Shown: positions 16,613 to 25,019 of the stretch, piece by piece
How the letters are laid out: every line of letters begins with the position of its first letter
Position numbering within the stretch: the stretch's first letter is position 1
Source: Limivivens sp034101475
Lineage (GTDB): Bacteria; Bacillota; Clostridia; Lachnospirales; Lachnospiraceae
NCBI GenBank assembly: GCA_034101475.1
Contig: JAXEJQ010000028.1
Span: forward strand, 1 to 64,000
DNA: 64,000 nucleotides
Direction of reading: 5' to 3'
The notes under the pieces: model-generated
What the model was told of the DNA's origin: nothing
Seen by the model: only the letters and a program-made list of their open reading frames with translations
Database searches by the model: none
Made by a program: the position numbers and the translations under genes

Positions 16613-18101
16613 TGATGAAACTATTGTGCGTGTGACACTGCGCTCTATGGTTCGATGGGAGGAGTATGGAATGCAGGTGGCGGCGGACTGTCAGAGCGGT
16701 TATCAGGCCCTGGAATATCTGCGGGAACATCCGGTGGATCTGTTGGTTACTGACGTGAAAATGCCGGAAATGAGTGGAATTGAGCTGCTGCGCCGGCTGA
16801 CAGAGGAGGGACGGATGCCTCTGACTTTGATGCTTTCCGGTTATAATGAATTTGAACTTGTGCGGGAGGCTTTCCGACTGGGGGCCTGCGATTATATTCT
16901 GAAGGCGGATCTGACGCCGGATAGTATGGGCCGGATCCTGAAGGCGGTCAACGAACGGTATTTTTCCTTTACTGTGCCGGAGGGCTACGAAAAGCAGGAA
17001 ACAGGGGAGGAACCGGGAGTTGCCCTGCCCCAGAGCGGTGTTTACGGAACCGCAGTGCTGGAGGTGGATGATTTTCAAAGGCAGGCGGCCAGATTCGGGG
17101 AGGATCTGAAGGAGATGCTGGAAAAACCCATGCTGGAGCTGGCAAACCAGATTCCCCGGGTTTCCAGGCGGGCGAAGCTGACAGCGGTTCAGCCCGGACA
17201 TTATCTGTTTTTATATCAGGTATCGGACAGAAGTCTCTACCGCCAGGAGGTACTTTCCGTGATCCGCCAGATGCAGGCGGTATGGCGGGATTATATGAAT
17301 CTGACGGTTTCGGCGGCAGTGTGTGATCCGAAGGAAGCGGGGGAGCTTCATCAGACTGCGGAAAAATGCGAGGGGCTGCTGGGGCTGGCACCGCTGGGAG
17401 GATGCGCCAGTATCACTACCGAGTGGGAACGGGGGGATCTGCTGGAAGGTCTGGATGAGGCAGCAGACCGCTACCGGAAGCTGCTGTCCTGTCTGTACGA
17501 GGCGGACGAGGAGGGTTTTGAAAGGGAAAAACAGGAGTGTTTTTTGCTTCTGGAGAAGCTGGAGCCGGCAGAAGCGGCGGCGGAAAGTCTGCGGCTGGTA
17601 GCCTTGCTGGCCCGGAAATTTCGGGAGTATGAGGAGGATTTCTTCTCTGTTTTCCCGGAGGAAATCAATTATTATGAAAAAATCAGCCGCCTTCCGGGAA
17701 CCAGGGAACTGGAGCTCTGGCTGAATAATTATCTGCGCTGGGAATATGAGTATCTGGAAAATCGTCTGGATAACCGGCAGGCAGATACGATTCTTAGGGC
17801 CAAACGGTTCATCGGAGACAATTATGCCAATCCGGAGCTGACTCTGAAGAGTGTGGCAGACTATGTAGGCCTGAATGAAAAATATTTTACCACCCGCTTT
17901 ACGAAGGAGACGGGCAGTAATTTTCGGAATTACCTGACTGCCCTGCGTCTTTCCAGGGCGAAAAAACTGATGGAGACCACGGATCTGAAAATGTATGAGA
18001 TCAGCGAGCGGGTGGGCTACAACAATGTAGAGCATTTTAACCGGATGTTCAAAAAAAGCTTCGGAATCAGTCCCAGTGACTACAAAAAGATAAAGAACTG
18101 A
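16590..18101 (+). CDS. Response regulator with AraC-type DNA-binding domain, YesN type
   Basis: The 503-residue protein has a receiver domain at 1-120, beginning KVLIVDDETIVRV, with the phospho-acceptor Asp near residue 55 (LLVTDVKMPEMSG) and the conserved Lys in DYILKADL. The middle region of about 260 residues is unassigned. The C-terminal AraC HTH pair ends with VGYNNVEHFNRMFKKSFGIS. It is translated from inside the end of the kinase gene and is the kinase's partner. The likely target is the SBP-permease-permease-lacZ set that begins 94 bases downstream. Confidence 0.93.
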   Translation: MRKVLIVDDETIVRVTLRSMVRWEEYGMQVAADCQSGYQALEYLREHPVDLLVTDVKMPEMSGIELLRRLTEEGRMPLTLMLSGYNEFELVREAFRLGACDYILKADLTPDSMGRILKAVNERYFSFTVPEGYEKQETGEEPGVALPQSGVYGTAVLEVDDFQRQAARFGEDLKEMLEKPMLELANQIPRVSRRAKLTAVQPGHYLFLYQVSDRSLYRQEVLSVIRQMQAVWRDYMNLTVSAAVCDPKEAGELHQTAEKCEGLLGLAPLGGCASITTEWERGDLLEGLDEAADRYRKLLSCLYEADEEGFEREKQECFLLLEKLEPAEAAAESLRLVALLARKFREYEEDFFSVFPEEINYYEKISRLPGTRELELWLNNYLRWEYEYLENRLDNRQADTILRAKRFIGDNYANPELTLKSVADYVGLNEKYFTTRFTKETGSNFRNYLTALRLSRAKKLMETTDLKMYEISERVGYNNVEHFNRMFKKSFGISPSDYKKIKN

Positions 18102-18194
18102 CAAAACATCAAGAAATCGAACCTTACTTCATGGATAATTCCGAATCTGGCTGTTAAAATGAAGCCATCAAACAGAAAACGGAGGGATTCTTAA

Positions 18195-19493
18195 ATGAAA
18201 AAGAAAATTTTCGCGCTGACCATGTGCGCAGCGATGGCAATGGGTACGTGCGGCATGATGGCTGCCCATGGAGAAGAGGCCGATTTAAGCGGAGAACTGG
18301 TATTTACCATCTGGGACAACAACCTGATGGAATTCATCGATGCCAATGATATGGTTGGAAAATTCCAGGAAAAATATCCGGATGCTGATAATGAAGTGGA
18401 AAAAATCAAAGACGATTCCGAATACTGGAATGCCATGAAAATGCGCGCATCGGCCAACCAACTTCCGGATGTGATGTTCAACAAGCCCTTTACCCTGTCC
18501 AGATTCCAGGACTACCTGCTGGATCTGTCCGATACGGAAGCTGCGAAGAACAATGCGCTGGCAGAAGGCTACGCGCTGAACGGAAAAATTCTCGGCATTC
18601 CCATGACCTGCGGTTATGAATATGTGTATTACTGGAAAGACATGTTCGAAGAAGCAGGGGTGGAAGTGCCCACAACCTGGACGGAGTTTGAAGAAGTGGC
18701 CGCGAAGCTTCAGGACTACTACGGTGCAGATAATGAAAATTTCATGGCTCTGGCCCTGGGCGCCAAGGACGAATGGCCGGATTATCCCTATATGGAATTC
18801 ATGCCTGCGCTGGAGAGCGGAAATGGTCAAAACTGGAACGATATGGCAAAGACCGATGCGCCTTTTGCTGAAGGAACCGATATCCACAAAGCCTACAGCA
18901 AGGTCTATGACCTCTTTATCTCCGGTGTCTGCGGCAAAGATCCTCTGGGACTGGGCAATGATCAGGTGACCGCCCTGTTTGCTCAGAAACAGGCAGGCAT
19001 GCTGGCGCTGGGCGACTGGGGACTGCAGAATATCATCAATGGTACCGATGATTATTCGGAGCTGGGCACCTTCTATCTGCCTGCCAGAGACAGTGAAGAG
19101 GATCCCTTCCGCGTGGTTGCCCAGGGTGATTCCTTTATGGGTGTTACCACCCACAGTGAGCATCCGGAGCTGGCAAAGGCCTTTGTCGAATGGTTTTACA
19201 GTGACGAGTGGTATCCGGATTATATCAACTATGTATCCAGCGCTTCCTCTATGACAAATTTCCCCAAGGAAAAGGATCCGATTCTGGCAGAGGCAGACGC
19301 GGCACAGCCGGATGCGGAGCTGGTTATGTATGACGGCGGCGGAGACGATTTCCAGGCAATCCAGAATGAGACGACCTTTGATTACAAAAAGCTGGGAGCG
19401 GAGATGTTCACCGATGGCTTTGACCTGAATGCGCGGCTGGACGAGCTGAATACCAAGTGGGCGGCAGCCAGAGAAAAGCTTGGAATTGAATAA
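18195..19493 (+). CDS. Sugar ABC transporter substrate-binding protein (family 1)
   Basis: The 432-residue protein has an N-terminal export signal (MKKKIFALTMCAAMAMG) and the fold of CUT1 solute-binding proteins (VFTIWDNN near the start, EVPTTWTEFEEVAAKLQD in the middle). The Cys at residue 19 is preceded by M-G-T, a poor lipobox, so lipid anchoring is uncertain; most clostridial relatives are lipoproteins. It captures an oligosaccharide outside the cell for the two permeases downstream. The adjacent beta-galactosidase suggests a beta-galactoside, by inference. RBS GGAGGGATTC precedes the ATG. A possible -10, TAAAAT at 18155, lacks a good -35, consistent with activator dependence. No ATPase gene is present, so a shared MsmK-type ATPase elsewhere is likely. 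Confidence 0.92.
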   Translation: MKKKIFALTMCAAMAMGTCGMMAAHGEEADLSGELVFTIWDNNLMEFIDANDMVGKFQEKYPDADNEVEKIKDDSEYWNAMKMRASANQLPDVMFNKPFTLSRFQDYLLDLSDTEAAKNNALAEGYALNGKILGIPMTCGYEYVYYWKDMFEEAGVEVPTTWTEFEEVAAKLQDYYGADNENFMALALGAKDEWPDYPYMEFMPALESGNGQNWNDMAKTDAPFAEGTDIHKAYSKVYDLFISGVCGKDPLGLGNDQVTALFAQKQAGMLALGDWGLQNIINGTDDYSELGTFYLPARDSEEDPFRVVAQGDSFMGVTTHSEHPELAKAFVEWFYSDEWYPDYINYVSSASSMTNFPKEKDPILAEADAAQPDAELVMYDGGGDDFQAIQNETTFDYKKLGAEMFTDGFDLNARLDELNTKWAAAREKLGIE

Positions 19494-19506
19494 AAGAAAA
19501 GAACAG

Positions 19507-19533
19507 GGGGCTGAAAACTGGCAGCCCCTTTGT
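19507..19533 (+). terminator. Weak terminator or attenuator between the binding protein and the permeases
   Basis: GGGGCTG and CAGCCCC form a 7-bp stem around an 8-base loop, followed by TTTGTT. Such leaky hairpins are common after binding-protein genes and keep the binding protein in excess over the permeases. Confidence 0.6.
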
Positions 19534-19627
19534 TATCCCACAGGAAAGCCTTTGACCTTCCTGCAGGATAAAAAGCCCTCTGAGCAGGATTCTTTTTTAA
19601 CAGAAAAGGCAGAAAGGAGTCAGAAAG

Positions 19628-20518
19628 ATGAATTCTCTGGCAAAAAAAAGAAAGCGCTTTATCCTTGTGTCGCTTTTGATTCCCGTGGCGCTTCTGGTGG
19701 GGTTCGTGGTTGTTCCGGCCATCGATCTGTTTCGCATGAGCTTTACGGACTGGGACGGTTATTCCGCCACCAGCAATTTTATCTGGTTTGAAAATTACAG
19801 GTCCATGTTTCAAAACAAGGATCTCTGGACATCTCTGGGCAACAATGCCGTGTACTTTTTCGTCCATCTGTTTATGATTCCGGTGGAGCTGGCCTTTGCA
19901 GTCATGCTGACTTCCAGACTTCGGGCAGCGAAATTCTACAAGACCATGGTATTTATGCCCTATATTATCAACGGTGTTGCCATTGCCTACGCATTTTCAT
20001 ATTTTTTTTCTCCGATCAACGGGGCCTTTGACGAGATTCTGAAGGTACTGCATCTGGATTTCCTGATTCATAACTGGCTTTCGGATACAAAGATTGTGAA
20101 TTTTGTGCTGGCCTTTGTGTCCGTATGGAAGTTTTCCGGCTACCATGTGATTCTGTTTATGGCTGCCCTGCAGTCTCTGCCTCAGGATGTTCAGGAGGCA
20201 GCCCGGGTGGACGGAGCCAATTCCTGGCAGATGTTCCAGTATATCCAGATCCCGTCAATTATGCTGATGGTGGATTTTGTCCTTTTTGATAATATTCGCG
20301 GTGCTCTGCAGGTATTTGATATTCCTTTTGTAATGACAGGAGGCGGCCCGGGCTATGCATCCTCCACCTTCACCCTTTACACCATCAATACCGCGTTTAC
20401 CTACTCGAATTTCGGTCTGGCTTCAACCATGGCGGTGGCGATTATGGTTCTGATTGTTTTGATTTATGTGGTGCAGAATAAGATCATCCACGGCCTGATT
20501 CTGAAAGGAGACAAGTAG
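19628..20518 (+). CDS. Sugar ABC transporter permease (MalF/UgpA type)
   Basis: The 296-residue protein has six predicted membrane helices, an N-terminal VPAIDLFRMSFTDWDGYS segment typical of CUT1 permeases, and the EAA loop VQEAARVDGANSWQMFQYI near residue 195, which docks the ATPase. The start at 19628 follows AAAGGAGTCAGAAAG. It is two bases from the next permease gene, with which it forms the transmembrane channel. Confidence 0.93.
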   Translation: MNSLAKKRKRFILVSLLIPVALLVGFVVVPAIDLFRMSFTDWDGYSATSNFIWFENYRSMFQNKDLWTSLGNNAVYFFVHLFMIPVELAFAVMLTSRLRAAKFYKTMVFMPYIINGVAIAYAFSYFFSPINGAFDEILKVLHLDFLIHNWLSDTKIVNFVLAFVSVWKFSGYHVILFMAALQSLPQDVQEAARVDGANSWQMFQYIQIPSIMLMVDFVLFDNIRGALQVFDIPFVMTGGGPGYASSTFTLYTINTAFTYSNFGLASTMAVAIMVLIVLIYVVQNKIIHGLILKGDK

Positions 20519-20520
20519 TC

Positions 20521-21354
20521 ATGAAGAAAAGTACGGCAACGCAGATCCTGAAGCAGATCATCTGTATCGGAATGGTGCTGACCGTTCTGGCCCCCATTCT
20601 TCTGACGCTGTTTGCAGCGTTTAAGACAAAGGCGGATATGGTGAACACATCGCCTCTGCTGCTTCCGCCTCTGAAAAACATTACTTTTGAAAATTTTGCC
20701 CAGGTGCTGGGAGACAAATATCTGCTCATTGGCTTTAAAAATACGGGAATTCTTCTGGTGGTCAGTATTTTTTTCAATGTCATGCTGGGAACGGTGACGG
20801 CATTTATCATTGAACGGTTCCGGTTCCGGTTCAAAAAGGTGATTGTGGGCCTGTTTTTTGTGGGAATGCTGATTCCGACTTTCGTGACGGAGATCGCGCG
20901 TTTTAAGATCATCAATGGCCTTCATCTGTACAACACCCTGGGCGGTCCCATCGTGATCTATGTGGCCTCGGATCTGATGCAGCTCTATATTTACCGTCAG
21001 TTCATCTCTACGCTTCCGGTTGCGCTGGATGAGAGCGCCCTGCTGGACGGCTGCGGATATTTCCAGCTGTTTGCAAGGATCATTTTCCCGCTGCTGGCTC
21101 CGGCCACGGCCACGGTGGTTATTATCAAGGCCATTAACATTATCAACGATATGTATATTCCCTATCTTTATATGCCGAAGAACAAGCTGCGTACCCTGAC
21201 TACATTTTTAATGAATTTCGCAAATGCGCAGCAGGGGTCTTGGCAAAAGCTGGCAGCAGGCATTATAATTATTATGCTGCCCACGGTACTGATTTATATT
21301 TTCTTTCAGAAATATATTCTGGCAGGAGTGGCAGCAGGAGCTGTGAAGGAGTAG
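20521..21354 (+). CDS. Sugar ABC transporter permease (MalG/UgpE type)
   Basis: The 277-residue protein is the second CUT1 permease, with helices at about 12-32, 75-98, 105-125, 140-160 and 185-210 and a last one near 245-270. Its EAA loop reads DESALLDGCGYFQLFARII. The RBS AAAGGAG lies in the end of the preceding gene. It heterodimerises with the permease encoded at 19628. Confidence 0.93.
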   Translation: MKKSTATQILKQIICIGMVLTVLAPILLTLFAAFKTKADMVNTSPLLLPPLKNITFENFAQVLGDKYLLIGFKNTGILLVVSIFFNVMLGTVTAFIIERFRFRFKKVIVGLFFVGMLIPTFVTEIARFKIINGLHLYNTLGGPIVIYVASDLMQLYIYRQFISTLPVALDESALLDGCGYFQLFARIIFPLLAPATATVVIIKAINIINDMYIPYLYMPKNKLRTLTTFLMNFANAQQGSWQKLAAGIIIIMLPTVLIYIFFQKYILAGVAAGAVKE

Positions 21355-21361
21355 GAACTTT

Positions 21362-21390
21362 GGTCCGGTCCGACAGGGCCGGACTTTTTT
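21362..21390 (+). terminator. Intrinsic terminator between the permeases and lacZ
   Basis: GTCCGG (21363-21368) and CCGGAC (21379-21384) pair around a 10-base loop, followed by TTTTTT. Since lacZ starts 18 bases later with no visible promoter, some read-through is likely. Confidence 0.75.
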
Positions 21391-21407
21391 ACATGAGGAG
21401 GAAAAAC

Positions 21408-24290
21408 ATGGAAGCAAAATTAACCTGGCTTGAGGATTCGCAGGTTTTTCGGGTAAACCGTCTGGATGCCCATTCGGATCATCATTTTTATGAAAAGGAA
21501 GAGGACTGGAAGGCAGGGAGGGAAACGCTGCGCCAGTCTCTGAACGGAGAATGGAGATTTTTCTGGAGCGAAAAACCCGCGGACCGTCCGGCGGATTTTT
21601 ATCGGGAGGATGCGGATCTGTCCGGATTCGGAAGTATTCTGGTGCCCGGCCATATGGAGACCCAGGGATATGACAGAATTCATTATACCAATACCGTTTA
21701 TCCCTGGGATGGCCACTGCTTTCTTCGTCCGCCCCATGTGGACTGGGAGCATGATCCGGTGGGCAGTTATGTGAAAGAATTTGACCTGGAGGAAGGACTT
21801 TTGGGGAAACGGGTCTGCATTTCCTTCCAGGGTGTGGAAGAAGCCGTTTATGTGTGGCTGAACGGCCGGTTTATCGGATATGCGGAGGACAGCTTTACCC
21901 CGTCGGAGTTTGACCTGACAGAGGCGGTGAAAGCAGCGGGAAACCGGCTCTGCGTGGAGGTTTACAAGAGGAGCAGCGCTGCCTGGATCGAGGATCAGGA
22001 TTTCTTCCGGTTTTCGGGAATTTACCGGGAGGTGTATCTGTATGCCAGGCCGGAGATCCATGTGGAGGATCTGTGGGCAAAGGCCGGACTTCTGGAGGAC
22101 AACCGGACAGGAACTCTGGAGATTGAGGCGAAGCTTTCCGGCGGAAGTGCAGGGAAGGTCTGCTGGACTCTGGAGGATGCAAACGGGAAGGAAATCTGCG
22201 GCGGCCAGTTGAAGAAATGCAGCGAAGCCTGTACGGAAAACAAGGAATGTGCTTTGGAAAAGTGGAAAACAGAAATCCTGGAAATTCCGGAAATCTGCAG
22301 GTGGGATGTGGGGGCGCCGTATTTGTACCAGCTCTGTCTGCGTGTGTACGCAGAGGACGGACGCCTGACGGAAGTGGTGCCTTACCGCACCGGATTCCGG
22401 CGTTTTGAGATCCGGAATAAAATTATGCTTCTGAATGGGAAGCGCCTGATTATTAACGGCGTGAACCGTCATGAATGGAATGCCCGCAGGGGCCGATCGG
22501 TAACGGAAGCAGACATGAAAAAAGATATTGAGATCATGAAGCGAAATAACATCAACGCAGTCCGTACCTGCCATTATCCGAATCAGAGCCTCTGGTATCA
22601 GCTCTGTGACGAGGCCGGCATCTGTGTGATGGATGAAACAAACCTGGAAAGCCATGGCTCCTGGCAGAAGATGGGCTCCTGTGAACCTTCCTGGAATATT
22701 CCGGGGTCCGACATCCGGTGGGAGGCCTGCGTGGTGGACCGGGCCGTGTCCATGCTGGAGCGTGACAAAAACCACCCTTCCATTCTCTGGTGGTCCTGCG
22801 GAAATGAGTCCTATGCCGGGACCTGTATTCTGGCCATGAGCCGGTATTTCCACGAAAAGGATCCATCCAGAAAGGTCCATTATGAAGGGGTGTTCTGGAA
22901 CCGGGAATTCCAGGAGATCAGTGATGTGGAGAGCCGGATGTACGCAAGCCCCTGGGAGATACGGGAATATCTGGAAAAGGATCCTCAGAAGCCTTTTCTG
23001 CTCTGTGAATATATGCATGACATGGGCAATTCCATCGGCGGAATGGAGAGCTACATCCGGCTTCTGGAGGAATTCCCCATGTATCAGGGGGGATTTATCT
23101 GGGATTATGTGGATCAGGCCATTTATTATAAGAACAGTTACGGAGAAGAAGTGCTGGGCTATGGCGGCGATTTCGGCGACAGGCCCTCGGATTACGCTTT
23201 CAGCGGCAACGGAATTGTGTTTGCGGACCGGAGAGAAAAGCCTGCCATGCAGGAGGTGCGCTACTGGTATGCAGCCCCCGAAAAGCGGCTGCAGATTCGT
23301 AAGGAAAATGACCGGCTGCGGAAAGCTGCGGAGGCAGAGCTGCAAAAGCGCCGGAATATTCTTTCGGCTGATTCAGGGAAAGAACATGGACTTCAGGTGA
23401 TTCACGGAGATGTGAACCTGGGCGTCAGAGGTGACGGCTTCCGGATCCTGTTTTCCTTTACGGAGGGCGGACCGGTGTCCATTGTATATAATGGGGAAGA
23501 ATGTCTGTACCGCGCACCCAGACCTGCATTCTGGCGTGCCGCCACAGAGAATGACAAAGGGTGCGGCTTTGATGTGAAGAGCTCTGTATGGCTGGCTGCG
23601 GATCAGTTCAGCCGTTGCACCGGCATTCAGGTGGAAGAATATGCGAAGGATCGGACAGACACGCTGGATGTTTCCGACTTTGTGGGCAGAAAACCGGCAG
23701 CGGATGATCTGGAACGGGTTACCGTCACCTATACCTATCTGACCAGAACCGTTCCGGAGACGGAGGTGACCATCGCCTATACGGTGGACGGAGCCGGAAG
23801 AATCCGGACAGAGGTGCATTATAAAGGGAAGAAAGGCCTGCCGGAGCTGCCTCTTTTCGGTATCCGTTTTGTGATGCCGAAGCTTCTGGAACGTGTGGTG
23901 TGGCAGGGACTTTCCGGAGAGACCTATCCGGACCGGAAGGCCGGAGGAAGCTTCGGCGTTCATGAAGAAACTCTGCAGGCTCCGGATTATCTGGTACCCC
24001 AGGAGTACGGAAACCATATGGATACCTGTTGGGCGAAGCTGGGGAACCTGCGCCTGGTAATGGATGAGGAAGCATTCCATTTTTCTGCTCTTCCCTATAC
24101 GCCCCAGGAGCTGGAAAACGCGCTGCATAAAGAGGAGCTGCCCCGGAGCACCCGAACAGTGGTGACAGTCCTTGGAAGAATGCGCGGTGTAGGAGGAATT
24201 GACAGCTGGGGAGCAGATGTGGAACCGGCTTACCATGTGTCCGCAGAGGAAGATATCCGGTATGGATTCTACATAGAAAAGGCAATGTAA
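21408..24290 (+). CDS. lacZ: GH2 beta-galactosidase
   Basis: The start at 21408 follows GAGGAGG and gives a 960-residue protein of normal LacZ length; the frame is open further upstream into the permease gene, but that part is not LacZ-like. The order is sugar-binding jelly-roll (LNGEWRFFW, about 45-190), Ig-like domain, catalytic TIM barrel with acid/base Glu467 (GNESYAG) and nucleophile Glu534 (LLCEYMHDMGNS), and a C-terminal beta-galactosidase small-chain domain. There is no signal peptide, so it acts in the cytoplasm on a beta-galactoside such as lactose, or on fragments imported by the preceding ABC system. The spacing of the two glutamates matches E. coli LacZ closely. Confidence 0.93.
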   Translation: MEAKLTWLEDSQVFRVNRLDAHSDHHFYEKEEDWKAGRETLRQSLNGEWRFFWSEKPADRPADFYREDADLSGFGSILVPGHMETQGYDRIHYTNTVYPWDGHCFLRPPHVDWEHDPVGSYVKEFDLEEGLLGKRVCISFQGVEEAVYVWLNGRFIGYAEDSFTPSEFDLTEAVKAAGNRLCVEVYKRSSAAWIEDQDFFRFSGIYREVYLYARPEIHVEDLWAKAGLLEDNRTGTLEIEAKLSGGSAGKVCWTLEDANGKEICGGQLKKCSEACTENKECALEKWKTEILEIPEICRWDVGAPYLYQLCLRVYAEDGRLTEVVPYRTGFRRFEIRNKIMLLNGKRLIINGVNRHEWNARRGRSVTEADMKKDIEIMKRNNINAVRTCHYPNQSLWYQLCDEAGICVMDETNLESHGSWQKMGSCEPSWNIPGSDIRWEACVVDRAVSMLERDKNHPSILWWSCGNESYAGTCILAMSRYFHEKDPSRKVHYEGVFWNREFQEISDVESRMYASPWEIREYLEKDPQKPFLLCEYMHDMGNSIGGMESYIRLLEEFPMYQGGFIWDYVDQAIYYKNSYGEEVLGYGGDFGDRPSDYAFSGNGIVFADRREKPAMQEVRYWYAAPEKRLQIRKENDRLRKAAEAELQKRRNILSADSGKEHGLQVIHGDVNLGVRGDGFRILFSFTEGGPVSIVYNGEECLYRAPRPAFWRAATENDKGCGFDVKSSVWLAADQFSRCTGIQVEEYAKDRTDTLDVSDFVGRKPAADDLERVTVTYTYLTRTVPETEVTIAYTVDGAGRIRTEVHYKGKKGLPELPLFGIRFVMPKLLERVVWQGLSGETYPDRKAGGSFGVHEETLQAPDYLVPQEYGNHMDTCWAKLGNLRLVMDEEAFHFSALPYTPQELENALHKEELPRSTRTVVTVLGRMRGVGGIDSWGADVEPAYHVSAEEDIRYGFYIEKAM

Positions 24291-24855
24291 CATGGAATGA
24301 GCTGCCCGACAAATGCGGCAGACTGTTCTGCGTTTTCAAAGCAGGCACCAGTCGGAAATAGTTTCATTGTCTGAGGTTTTCCTACAGCAGCTCACTGGAT
24401 ATTTCCGCAGCAAACGATAGGAACATTTTCGCAGTTTTCCGAGCATAGCGACGGGGACTTTGTCCGACCACGGTTTGATGGAAGCAAAGTCCCCGTTGAT
24501 AAGCGGCGCAGGAAAACCAGAAAATGGACGTGTTTGCGCAGGAATATCCAGGAGCTGCGTGACGGATGAAAGCTGCGGAGGACGATGCCATCGCAGCGCC
24601 TCATTCAGTCGCCTTGTCGATGAAAAAACATTCTGCGTCATCAGTTTGAAAATGAACGTGTCAGTACACTGATACATCGGTTTCGAAATAACTACACCAA
24701 ATAACTTGTCTATTTCTCCGATTACGTATGGAAAATCCCCAGCGTAGCCCGCTATGCCTGCGCTTTTAAACCTGCATTCTCGAAAAAGCATCCTCATCGA
24801 AACAGTAAGGTATTTCATGTGGGTTATCCCAGACATCTTATTTCTGCTTTCACTC
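24291..24855. other. Gene-poor gap between lacZ and the glmM promoter
   Basis: Just after lacZ, 24298-24316 (ATGAGCTGCCCGACAAATG) matches the end module of the palindromic elements at 10611 and 38923. A 12-bp inverted repeat, ACGGGGACTTTG (24451-24462) with CAAAGTCCCCGT (24485-24496), surrounds a 22-base loop. A frame of 166 codons is open on the minus strand (24836-24336), but it has no good ribosome-binding site and resembles no family I know. The composition is more AT-rich and less codon-like than the neighbours. It may be a degraded gene or a repeat element. Confidence 0.5.
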
Positions 24856-24884
24856 TTGTCATTTTCCCCGCCCCGAAGTATAAT
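24856..24884 (+). promoter_or_regulatory. Promoter of the glmM operon
   Basis: TTGTCA at 24856-24861 and TATAAT at 24879-24884 are 17 bases apart, nearly consensus. The predicted leader to the ATG at 25020 is about 130 bases and contains the hairpin repeat at 24905-24927 and a second inverted pair, GCCTG and CAGGC, at about 24938-24958, followed by an A/T-rich stretch. Confidence 0.75.
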
Positions 24885-24904
24885 GATGTATGGTCAAAGA
24901 TGTT

Positions 24905-24927
24905 ATACGGATTGTTCCGTGCTTCGC
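24905..24927 (+). repeat. Partial copy of the GGATTGT hairpin-core repeat in the glmM leader
   Basis: TACGGATTGTTCCGTGCTTC followed by GCA is identical to 52710-52732 and 60709-60731. Here the right arm of the hairpin is missing. Confidence 0.75.
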
Positions 24928-25019
24928 AGGCTAAGGCCTGAGGGTCTGACGCAGGCAGAAAAGACTTTTTTGAAAATGCACCATATCATACAGTAGACAG
25001 AAAGAATTGAGGTAAATTT

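Noticed and set aside
21240..21407. Upstream extension of lacZ
   Set aside because: These 56 codons overlap the permease gene and the terminator hairpin, and are not LacZ-like.
21420..23345. Minus-strand frame of 641 codons inside lacZ
   Set aside because: Antisense shadow of a motif-verified GH2 gene.
24336..24836. Minus-strand frame of 166 codons after lacZ as a gene
   Set aside because: No Shine-Dalgarno sequence and no family similarity, and the region contains an inverted repeat and repeat fragments. Kept only as an unexplained region.
24885..25019. glmS-type ribozyme in the glmM leader
   Set aside because: That ribozyme precedes glmS, and no conserved ribozyme core could be seen; the leader instead contains a dispersed repeat.
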